Source: Geminicoccaceae bacterium (GTDB taxonomy: Bacteria; Pseudomonadota; Alphaproteobacteria; Geminicoccales; Geminicoccaceae). From it: a stretch of DNA of 25,439 nt. Each line of letters starts with the position of its first letter. The stretch's first letter is position 1. Where the stretch lies: the NCBI GenBank assembly GCA_020638495.1, contig JACKIN010000024.1:1-25439 (forward strand), in the 5' to 3' direction. This document shows positions 8,640-15,308 of the stretch, one piece after another. A program made the position numbers and the translations under genes. The notes beneath the pieces are model-generated. The model was given only the letters and a program-made list of their open reading frames with translations. It made no database searches and had not been told where the DNA came from.

Positions 8640-9370
8640 CCGCCACGAGGCCGCTCACCCTCGACCACGGCGGCGAGGTGGTCGAGCTCGACCCGCTCGG
8701 CGCCGTGCACCTTCCCGCCCACCGCTGCCTCGTCGTCGCCGACCTCCATCTGGAGAAGGGCAGCGCCTATGCGAGGCTCGGCACCTTCCTGCCGCCCTAC
8801 GACACCGCCCGCACGCTCCGCCGCCTCGACTGGGCGATCCAGCGCTACCGGCCGCGCCTGGTGGTCAGCCTCGGCGATGCCTTCCACGACACGGCTGGCC
8901 CGGGCGCCCTCGACCCCGAGGCCCGCCGCACGCTCGAAGCCCTCGCCCGGGGCCGGAGCTGGCTCTGGGTGCGCGGCAACCACGACCCGCACCCGCCGGC
9001 CGGCCTCGCCGGCGAGACGATCGACGCGGCCGATCTCGGCCGGCTGCACCTGACCCACGTCCCGCCCACAGCGCCCGCCGGGCGCATCATCCTTGCCGGC
9101 CACCTCCACCCCAAGGCGCGGCTCGCCCAGGCCCGCCCCCGGAGCCGGCAATGCGCCACCCGGCCCTGCTTCGCCGGCAACCCGGACCTCCTGCTGCTGC
9201 CCGCCTTCGGCGCCTACACGGGCGGCCTCAACGTCCTCGACCCCGCCATCGCCGGCCACTTCGCTCGCGGCTTCAGCGCCTTCCTCCTCGGCGACGAGCG
9301 GGTCTTCCAGGTCGCCCACCGCCACCTCACCCCCGACCCGCCCGACTGGCGCCGCCACCGGATCGCCTAG
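8636..9370 (+). CDS. pdeM: ligase-associated DNA damage response endonuclease PdeM
   Basis: This 244-residue calcineurin-like metallophosphoesterase has metal-binding motifs in order: DLHLEKG, SLGDAFHD, VRGNHDPH and LAGHLHPKAR. Late in the chain PAFGAYTGGLNVLD is typical of the PdeM group. Family members are predicted nucleases or phosphodiesterases that work with the Lhr-like helicase, an ATP-dependent ligase and an mRNA-3'-end-processing-factor-like exonuclease. The ATG overlaps the helicase stop (ATGA), which fixes the start well. The stop TAG overlaps the stop of the convergent amidotransferase gene in one CTAG. The biochemical substrate is inferred from the family only. Confidence 0.92.
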   Translation: MTATRPLTLDHGGEVVELDPLGAVHLPAHRCLVVADLHLEKGSAYARLGTFLPPYDTARTLRRLDWAIQRYRPRLVVSLGDAFHDTAGPGALDPEARRTLEALARGRSWLWVRGNHDPHPPAGLAGETIDAADLGRLHLTHVPPTAPAGRIILAGHLHPKARLAQARPRSRQCATRPCFAGNPDLLLLPAFGAYTGGLNVLDPAIAGHFARGFSAFLLGDERVFQVAHRHLTPDPPDWRRHRIA

Positions 9371-10062
9371 ACGAGCGCCAGCCAGCGTTCGGCCACCGTC
9401 CGACCGAAGGCCATGGCGGTGGCGTGGTGCCGCTCCGCCGCCGCTGCCACCGCATCGGGAACGGCGGGATCGCCGGTCAGCCGGGCGCGCAGCGCTGCCC
9501 ATGCCTGGAGGCTCGGCGCGTCCACCTCGAGATGGCACTGGAAGCCCCAGCTCGCCCGGCCGGCCCGAAAGGCCTGGGCCGGGCAGGCGTCGCTGGCGAG
9601 GAGATGCACGGCACCCGGCGGCAGCTCGAAATGATCCTCGTGCCACTGCATGACCGGCACCGGCAGCCGGACCCCGCCGAGCAGCGGGTCGTCATGCGCG
9701 GCGGGGCGGCCCCTGAGCTCGACGAAGCCGAACTCGCCGCGTTGCCCCTCGACCACCCGACCGCCGAGGGCCCGGGCGATGAGCTGGCCGCCGAGGCAGA
9801 TGCCGAGCACCGGCCTCCCTGCCGCCGTGAACTGCCGGATCGTCTCGAGCAGCGCGCCGTAGTGCGGGCAGCGTGCGTCGTCATTGGCGCTCATCGCCCC
9901 GCCGAGCACGACGAGGCCGTCTGCCGCCATGGCATCCCTGGGCCAGTCGCAGCCGTGCTCGGCCTGGAGCACGTCGAGCTCCACGTCCGCGGCGCGCAGC
10001 ACGGGCGCCATGACGCCCAGCGGCGAATCGGCATGATGCTGCACCACGAGCACCCGTCGCAT
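9367..10062 (-). CDS. type 1 glutamine amidotransferase (GMP-synthase-like)
   Basis: This 231-residue protein has a stand-alone class I glutamine amidotransferase fold, which hydrolyses glutamine to supply ammonia or acts as a peptidase-like relative. The nucleophile is Cys89 in VLGICLGGQLIARALGG and the partner histidine is His177 in WGFQCHLEVD. Upstream sit VLVVQHHADSPLGV, which opens the fold, and LVVLGGAMSANDD, its oxyanion-side loop. No synthetase domain is fused and none is adjacent, so the ammonia acceptor is unknown. Many such proteins are annotated only as GMP synthase-like. The ATG start MRRVLVVQ is natural for the fold. The gene is convergent with pdeM and divergent from sufE. Confidence 0.88.
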   Translation of the reverse strand: MRRVLVVQHHADSPLGVMAPVLRAADVELDVLQAEHGCDWPRDAMAADGLVVLGGAMSANDDARCPHYGALLETIRQFTAAGRPVLGICLGGQLIARALGGRVVEGQRGEFGFVELRGRPAAHDDPLLGGVRLPVPVMQWHEDHFELPPGAVHLLASDACPAQAFRAGRASWGFQCHLEVDAPSLQAWAALRARLTGDPAVPDAVAAAAERHHATAMAFGRTVAERWLALV

Positions 10063-10086
10063 GCGATCTCTCTTCCCGCGCTCGCG

Positions 10087-10117
10087 TTGACCCGTCCCGG
10101 CCGGCCACGCATATGGT
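10087..10117 (+). promoter_or_regulatory. possible promoter of sufE
   Basis: TTGACC at 10087-10092 is followed 17-19 bases later by CATATG/TATGGT. If this is the promoter, transcription would begin close to the ATG at 10122 and the message would be leaderless or nearly so. The -10 match is modest. Confidence 0.25.
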
Positions 10118-10574
10118 GGGCATGACCGAGCAGCACCAGCAAGACTTCGCCGCCACGTGTCGTGCCATCGAGGACGAGTTCGCCCTCTTCGACGAGCCGC
10201 GCGAGAAGATCGAGTACGTCATCGATCTGGGTCGTGACCTGCCGCCCCTCGAGGACCGGCACAAGACCGAGGGCAACCGCGTGCGCGGCTGCCAGAGCCA
10301 GGTCTGGCTGGTGGCCGAGCTCGACCCCGAGAGCCGGGCCGTGTCCTTGCGCGCCGACAGCGACGCGGTCATCGTCAAGGGGCTGATCAGCCTGGTGCTC
10401 AGGCTCTATTCGGGCCGCACGCCCGAGACCATCCTGGCGAATCCGCCCGACCTCTTCGACCGGGTCGGCCTCGGCCGCCTCCTGACGCCGGGCCGCGCCA
10501 ACGGCCTCTACTCGATGGTCGAGCGCATCCGCCAGCTCGCCAAAGCCTACCAGGCGGCACCCGCCGAAGGCTGA
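10113..10574 (+). CDS. sufE: SufE family cysteine desulfuration protein
   Basis: SufE accepts persulfide sulfur from the cysteine desulfurase SufS and passes it to the SufBCD Fe-S cluster scaffold in the cytoplasm. The protein (up to 153 residues) contains KIEYVIDLGRDLPPL near the N-terminus and the key segment KTEGNRVRGCQSQVWL, with the acceptor cysteine at residue 60 from this start. The C-terminal helix MVERIRQLAKAY is also family-like. Two starts are possible, ATG at 10113 and ATG at 10122, and neither has a clear ribosome site. No suf operon gene is nearby, so this is an isolated copy. It is divergent from the amidotransferase and convergent with the large repeat protein. Confidence 0.92.
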   Translation: MVGMTEQHQQDFAATCRAIEDEFALFDEPREKIEYVIDLGRDLPPLEDRHKTEGNRVRGCQSQVWLVAELDPESRAVSLRADSDAVIVKGLISLVLRLYSGRTPETILANPPDLFDRVGLGRLLTPGRANGLYSMVERIRQLAKAYQAAPAEG

Positions 10575-10617
10575 GCCTCCGGCCGGCGCCGCCTGCCGCT
10601 GCCAAGCCCACCGCCGG

Positions 10618-10712
10618 TCGACTTGCGATCGGCGCCGGCTTTGTCGCCGAGCTTGCCCGATGCCCAGCATCGGGCAAGCTCGGCTTCGCGCCGGCGGTCG
10701 ACCGCAAGTCGA
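10618..10712. repeat. 95-base imperfect palindrome with a perfect 18-base-pair core
   Basis: The core at 10646-10684 is GCCGAGCTTGCCCGATGC, loop CCA, then its exact reverse complement. Outer arms also pair with small interruptions: TCGACTTGCG at the left matches CGCAAGTCGA at the right, with GC-rich partly matching sequence between. It lies between the convergent sufE and repeat-protein genes. It could stop transcription from both sides, but no T-run follows on either strand. A REP-like or other dispersed palindromic element is equally possible. I see no second copy in this window. Confidence 0.75.
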
Positions 10713-10744
10713 TGAAAGGCCTCGCAAACTTCTCGAACAGGCTC

Positions 10745-13700
10745 TCAGGCGATGTTGCCGGCGACCACGAGCTCGTCGATGCCCGAGCCCGCGCCACCAG
10801 CGGCGGAGCCGACATCGGCCGCCACCGGCGCCGACGCCTCGCTCGTCGCGACCGAGATCTCCTCGCCGCCGAGCACGTCGTCGAGAGCGATGGCCGACCC
10901 CTCGCTCGGCGGTGCCACGACATTGATCGTGACCTTCGCCGTGTTCGAGCCGAACCCGCCACTGTCGCCCACCGAGTAGACGAGAGTGTCCGTGCCGACG
11001 AAGCCCGGGTCCATGTAGTAGTCGATCTCGCCATTGGCCCGCGCGAAGGCCTGGCCGTGGTCGGGCTGCTCGCTGATCTGCACCGACTGGGTGTTGAGGT
11101 TGCTGTCGATGTCGCTGTCGTTGGCGAGGACGTTCAGCGGCGCCCGGCGCGTGCCGGCCGCCACCTCGAAGCTGTCGTCGACCGCCACCGGCCGGTCGTT
11201 GATCGACTGCACGGCCACCGTGACGGTCGCCTCGGATGTCTCGCCCGCCGGATCGGCGATCGTGTAGGTGAAGCTGTCCTCGCCGTTGAAGTTCTCGTTC
11301 GGCGTGTAGACGATCTTGTTGCCGGAGATCGCCGTCGTGCCGTTCCCGGCCTCGCCGACCGCCGTCACCCGCAGCGCATCGCCGTCGACATCGCTGTCGT
11401 TGGCGAGGACGTCGAAGGTGGCGGCCGTGTCCTCCTTCGTCGTCACGGCGTCGGCCGTGGCGACCGGCGCATCGTTGCCCGGCGTCACCTGCACCGTGAC
11501 GGTGGCCTCCGCCGTCCCGCCGGCGCCGTCGCTCGCCGTGTAGGTGAAGCTGTCCTCGCCGTTGAAGTTCTCGTTCGGCGTGTAGCGGATCTGGCCGCCC
11601 TCGATCTCGGCCGTGCCATTGGCCGGGGCCGCGACCGAGGCCACCGTCAGCGTGTCGAGGTCGATGTCGGTGTCGTTGGAGAGCACGTCGAGCAGGACCG
11701 CCGTGTCCTCGACCGTGGCCCCCCTGTCGGCCGTCGCCACCGGCGCATCGTTGACCGGCTCGACCGTCACGGTGACGGTCCCGACGGCCGTGCCGCCGGC
11801 GCCGTCGCTGACCGTGTAGGTGAAGCTGTCCTCGCCGTTGAAGTCGGCATTGGGCGTGTAGCGCACCTGGCCGGTCTCGGCATCGATCACCGCCGTGCCG
11901 TTGCCGGGCCGGACGACCGACGCGACCCGGAGCGCGTCGCCGTCGAGATCGGTGTCGTTGCCGAGCACGTCGATCAGCACGGCCGCGTCCTCGGCCGTCG
12001 TGCCGGCATCGGCCATCGCCTCGGGCGCGTCGTTCACCGGCTTCACGGTGATGTCGAGCCGGGCGGTCGTCGTCAGCTCGCCGTCGGTCACCTCGTAGAC
12101 CAGGCTGTCCGGCCCGTTGTAGTTCTCGTTCGGCGTGTAGCGGATCTGGCCGATGCCGCCGTCGATCTCGGCGGTGCCGTTGGTCGGGCCCTCGACGATC
12201 CGGCCGAGCTGGAGCGCCGGGCTGTCGGTGTCGCTGTCGTTGCGCAGGACGTCGGCCATCACCACCGTGTCCTCGGCGGTCGTCACGACGTCGTTCGCCG
12301 CCACCGGCGCATCGTTGACCGGGTTGACGGTGACCGTCACGGTCGCCGTGGCCCGGGCGGCGCCGTCGCCCACCGTGTAGGTGAAGGTGTCGGTGCCGTT
12401 GGCATCGGCCTTGGGCGTGTAGGTGAGCGAGCTGCCGTCCTCGGCGATCGCCACCGTGCCGAGCCTGGCGCCGCCGACAGTGGTCACCGTCAGCGCGTCG
12501 CCGTCCACATCGCTGTCGTTGGCCAGCACGTCGATCGCGACCGCGGTGTCCTCGTCGGTCGTGGCCTCGTCCGCCACCGCCACCGGCGCGTCGTTGAGCG
12601 GCGACACCTGGATCGTCAGCACGGCCTCGGCCGTGCCGCCCTGGCCGTCGTCGACGCTGTAGGTCAGCGTGTCCTCGCCGTTGAAGTCGGCGTTGGGCGT
12701 GTAGCGGATCTGGTTGTTGACGATCTCGGCCGTGCCGTTCGCCGGTGCCGCGGTGATCCCGGTGACCGTCAGGCGATCGCCGTCGGCATCGGTGTCGTTG
12801 GCGATCACGTTGACGGCGAGCGCCCGGTCCTCGGTGGTGGTCGCCGTGTCGGCATTGGCGACCGGCGCGTCGTTCACGGAATCGATCGTGACGGTCACGG
12901 TCGCGGTGCTGGTCAGAGCACCGTCGCCGTCACCGTCGCTGATGGTGTAGGTGAACCTGTCGGTGCCGTGGGCGTTCTCGTTCGGCGTGTAGGTCAGCGT
13001 GTCCCCGTCGAGAACGACCGTGCCGAGCCTGGCGGCGCCGACCGCGGTGACGGAAACCTGATCGCCGTCGACATCGCTGTCATTGGCCAAAGGCGAGATC
13101 GTGACGAGCGTGTCCTCGGCCGTGGTGGCGGTGTCGTCGACGGCCGTCGGCGCGTCGTTGACGGGGGTGATCTCGACCGTCACCGTCGCCGTCGAGGTGG
13201 CCCCGCTCGGATCGCTCACGGTGTAGGTGAAGGTGTCGGTGCCGGTGGCATCCTTGAAGGGCGTGTAGGTGATGCCGCCCTTGGCGATGGTGGCGGTGCC
13301 CAGCGTCGCCTCGTTGCCGATGGCGGTGACGGTGAGCCTGTCCCCGTCGATATCGGTGTCGTTGGCCAGGACCGGAATCTTCAGCGCCTTGCCGTCCTCG
13401 GCCATGGTGGCCGCATCGTCGGCCGCCACCGGCGCGTCGTTGCCCGGGTTCACGCGCACCGTGACCTCGGCCGTGTCGAGCCCGCCAGCACCATCGGTGA
13501 CCTGGTAGGTGAACTTGTCCGTGCCGTTGAAGTTCTCGTTCGGCGTGTAGGTGATCGTGCCGGCGCCGCTGACCGCGGCCGTGCCGTTCGCCGGGGCGAT
13601 GGTGACGGCGTCGACCTTGAGCGCGTCGCCGTCCACATCCGTGTCGTTGGCCACGACCTCGATGACGACGGGCGTGTCCTCGGTCGTCGTCGCCGAGTCC

Positions 13701-14275
13701 GCCGTGGCGACCGGCGCGTCGTTGACGGCGGTCACCTCGATCCGCAGGACCGCCTGGGCGGTGCCGCCCTTGCCGTCGCTGATCGTGTAGGAGATATCCT
13801 CGCTGCCCGTGAAATCGGCTTTCGGCGTGAAGGTGATCTCGCTGCCGGAGATGCGGGCGGTGCCATTGGCGCCGGCGCTGACCCCGGTGATCCTGAGCGC
13901 GTCGCCGTCCACGTCCGTGTCGTTCGCCAGCACGGCGACCGAGACCGCCGTGTCCTCGGTCGTGGTGGCCGTGTCGTTCAACGCTTCCGGCAGGTCGTTG
14001 ACCGCCGTCACGCTGATGGCGAGCGTCGCCGTCGACGCGTTGCCGCTGGAATCGACGCTCCGGTAGACGATGCTGTCGGAGCCGTTGAAGTCGGCACCTG
14101 GCCGGTAGGTGATCGTGCCCTGGGTCTGGTTGATCGTGGCGAGGCCGCTCTCGGGGGGCGTGACGATGGCCTCGAGCCGTGCGATCCCGCCCGCAGGATC
14201 ACGGTCGTTGGCAATGACGTTGGTCGTGACCGGCGTGTCCTCGTTGGTCGTTGCACGATCGTCGACAGCGGCCAT
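10745..14275 (-). CDS. large tandem cadherin-like (tandem-95) repeat protein
   Basis: This 1176-residue protein consists of twelve consecutive beta-sandwich repeats of about 92 residues followed by a 56-residue tail. The unit consensus is NDAPVA-x-AD-x-ATT-x-EDT, then VLANDTDVDGDAL, NGTA, YTPN-x-NFNG-x-DSFTYTVSDG and TVTV-x-PV. The Asp/Asn-rich turns suggest Ca2+ binding between repeats, as in cadherin-like and VCBS-type adhesins. I see no cysteine or tryptophan. No Sec or Tat signal peptide is present at the N-terminus and no RTX nonapeptides are seen. The Gly/Ala/Ser-rich tail, ending DELVVAGNIA, may hold a type I secretion signal; this is inference. A GGGAGAG ribosome site sits 5 bases before the ATG. 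No secretion genes adjoin it. A surface or biofilm adhesin is the likeliest role. Confidence 0.88.
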   Translation of the reverse strand: MAAVDDRATTNEDTPVTTNVIANDRDPAGGIARLEAIVTPPESGLATINQTQGTITYRPGADFNGSDSIVYRSVDSSGNASTATLAISVTAVNDLPEALNDTATTTEDTAVSVAVLANDTDVDGDALRITGVSAGANGTARISGSEITFTPKADFTGSEDISYTISDGKGGTAQAVLRIEVTAVNDAPVATADSATTTEDTPVVIEVVANDTDVDGDALKVDAVTIAPANGTAAVSGAGTITYTPNENFNGTDKFTYQVTDGAGGLDTAEVTVRVNPGNDAPVAADDAATMAEDGKALKIPVLANDTDIDGDRLTVTAIGNEATLGTATIAKGGITYTPFKDATGTDTFTYTVSDPSGATSTATVTVEITPVNDAPTAVDDTATTAEDTLVTISPLANDSDVDGDQVSVTAVGAARLGTVVLDGDTLTYTPNENAHGTDRFTYTISDGDGDGALTSTATVTVTIDSVNDAPVANADTATTTEDRALAVNVIANDTDADGDRLTVTGITAAPANGTAEIVNNQIRYTPNADFNGEDTLTYSVDDGQGGTAEAVLTIQVSPLNDAPVAVADEATTDEDTAVAIDVLANDSDVDGDALTVTTVGGARLGTVAIAEDGSSLTYTPKADANGTDTFTYTVGDGAARATATVTVTVNPVNDAPVAANDVVTTAEDTVVMADVLRNDSDTDSPALQLGRIVEGPTNGTAEIDGGIGQIRYTPNENYNGPDSLVYEVTDGELTTTARLDITVKPVNDAPEAMADAGTTAEDAAVLIDVLGNDTDLDGDALRVASVVRPGNGTAVIDAETGQVRYTPNADFNGEDSFTYTVSDGAGGTAVGTVTVTVEPVNDAPVATADRGATVEDTAVLLDVLSNDTDIDLDTLTVASVAAPANGTAEIEGGQIRYTPNENFNGEDSFTYTASDGAGGTAEATVTVQVTPGNDAPVATADAVTTKEDTAATFDVLANDSDVDGDALRVTAVGEAGNGTTAISGNKIVYTPNENFNGEDSFTYTIADPAGETSEATVTVAVQSINDRPVAVDDSFEVAAGTRRAPLNVLANDSDIDSNLNTQSVQISEQPDHGQAFARANGEIDYYMDPGFVGTDTLVYSVGDSGGFGSNTAKVTINVVAPPSEGSAIALDDVLGGEEISVATSEASAPVAADVGSAAGGAGSGIDELVVAGNIA
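10911..14275 (-). repeat. twelve-unit coding tandem repeat, period about 276 bases
   Basis: The repeat array of the cadherin-like gene is visible in the DNA. The motif TGAAGCTGTCCTCGCCGTTG recurs at exact 276-base steps (near 11269, 11545 and 11821), and a stretch of almost 50 bases is identical between the copies around 11262-11310 and 11538-11586. Units at the two ends of the array are more diverged. Boundaries are approximate and follow the protein units. Confidence 0.85.
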
Positions 14276-14327
14276 GACGTCTCTCCCAAATCATTGTTTC
14301 CGCGCCCGAGCGCAAGCATCGGGTACA

Positions 14328-14351
14328 GGTTGCAACCGGCGAACGTATACT
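14328..14351 (+). promoter_or_regulatory. possible promoter/operator upstream of the BtpA gene
   Basis: The 233-base divergent gap 14276-14508 has no gene. It contains a perfect 10-base palindrome GGTTGCAACC (14328-14337) and, 8 bases on, TATACT (14346-14351), a five-of-six match to a -10 box. No good -35 sits at the right distance, so the palindrome may be an activator or repressor site. If TATACT is used, the BtpA message has a leader of about 150 bases; I recognise no riboswitch in it. Confidence 0.3.
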
Positions 14352-14508
14352 CTCGCGTGGGGTGCACGCCGTCTATGGTCGGTTACGGGAAGAAGCGGGT
14401 GGCGGCTCTCCCGAAAGGCAAGTTGCCCGCCAGGATCGGTGCGGCAGGGCTACCGTCACGCGCGATTTCCCGGCAGGATCGGTCGGCCAACATGCCAGAG
14501 GAGACGAC

Positions 14509-15303
14509 ATGCTGCCGCCGTTCGGGACGAAGAAGCCCATTATCGCCATGGCCCATCTGGGACCGCTGCCGGGTGCTCCCGGCCATGACCGCGACGGCGG
14601 CATCCGGAAGCTCACGGACGACGTCGCCGCCGACATCGAGAACCTGCAGGCGGCCGGCGTCGACGCCATCATGTTCGGCAACGAGGGCGACCGCCCCTAC
14701 GTGCTCCAGGCCCCGCCCGAGGGCCTCGCCACCATGGCCGCCATCGTGGCCTCCCTGAAGCCCTCCATCCGGGTGCCTTTGGGCGTGAACTATCTCTGGG
14801 ACCCGGTCGCCACGGTGGCCCTCGCCGTCGCCACCGGCGCCCTCTTCGCCCGCGAGATCTTCACCGGCGTCTACGCCTCCGACATGGGCCTCTGGCAGCC
14901 GAAATGCGCCGAAGCACTCCGCCTGCGCGACAATCTCGGGCGCGGCGACCTCAAGCTCCTCTTCAACATCAACGCCGAGTTCGCGGCCTCGCTCGACACT
15001 CGCCCGGCAGCCCTCAAGGCGAAGAGCGCCGTCTTCTCGTCGAAGGCCGACATCATCTGCGTCTCCGGGCCGATCACCGGCCAGGCAGCGGACCAGTCGG
15101 AGCTGCGGGCGGTGAAGGAAGCGCTGCCGGAGACCCCGGTCTTCGCCAATACCGGCGTCACCATCGACAATGTCGCGGACACCCTCTCGATCGCCGACGG
15201 CGTGGTCATCGGCAGCCACTTCAAGCGTGACGGCAATACCTGGAACCCGGTCGACCGCGACCGCGCCGCCCGCTTCATGGACCGCGTGCGCCAGCTCCGC
15301 TGA
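14509..15303 (+). CDS. BtpA/SgcQ family protein
   Basis: This 264-residue TIM-barrel-like protein belongs to the BtpA/SgcQ family. The name comes from a cyanobacterial photosystem I biogenesis factor (BtpA) and an E. coli sgc sugar-operon protein (SgcQ). Family hallmarks are IIAMAHLGPLPGAPGHD at the N-terminus, VDAIMFGNEGDRP, VPLGVNYLWDP, ICVSGPITGQ and FANTGVTIDNVADTL, then IADGVVIGSHFKRDG near the end. The biochemical activity is not established; the phosphate-binding barrel pattern suggests a sugar-phosphate enzyme, which is inference. The ATG at 14509 has a strong AGAGGAG site. The frame is open upstream, but nothing there looks like coding sequence. The stop lies 5 bases before the FGGY kinase start, so they form an operon. 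Confidence 0.9.
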   Translation: MLPPFGTKKPIIAMAHLGPLPGAPGHDRDGGIRKLTDDVAADIENLQAAGVDAIMFGNEGDRPYVLQAPPEGLATMAAIVASLKPSIRVPLGVNYLWDPVATVALAVATGALFAREIFTGVYASDMGLWQPKCAEALRLRDNLGRGDLKLLFNINAEFAASLDTRPAALKAKSAVFSSKADIICVSGPITGQAADQSELRAVKEALPETPVFANTGVTIDNVADTLSIADGVVIGSHFKRDGNTWNPVDRDRAARFMDRVRQLR

Positions 15304-15308
15304 CCGCC

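Noticed and set aside
9367..10062. GMP synthase GuaA
   Set aside because: Only the glutamine amidotransferase domain is present; the ATP-pyrophosphatase and dimerisation domains are missing.
10911..14275. The regular repeat spacing as a possible CRISPR array or satellite
   Set aside because: The units are in-frame protein-coding repeats of about 276 bases without short repeat-spacer structure.
14362..14508. An upstream start that would lengthen the BtpA protein by 49 residues
   Set aside because: The added residues look non-coding and the ATG at 14509 has a strong ribosome site and the family N-terminus.
14352..14508. A cobalamin or FMN riboswitch in the BtpA leader
   Set aside because: Conserved core sequences of those classes are not present; similarity is limited to GC-rich stems.
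10712..14758. A 1348-codon plus-strand open frame antisense to the repeat protein, running into the BtpA region
   Set aside because: It is repetitive Arg/Val/Gly sequence produced by the complement of the cadherin-like repeats in GC-rich DNA; the minus-strand frame gives recognisable domains and a ribosome site.
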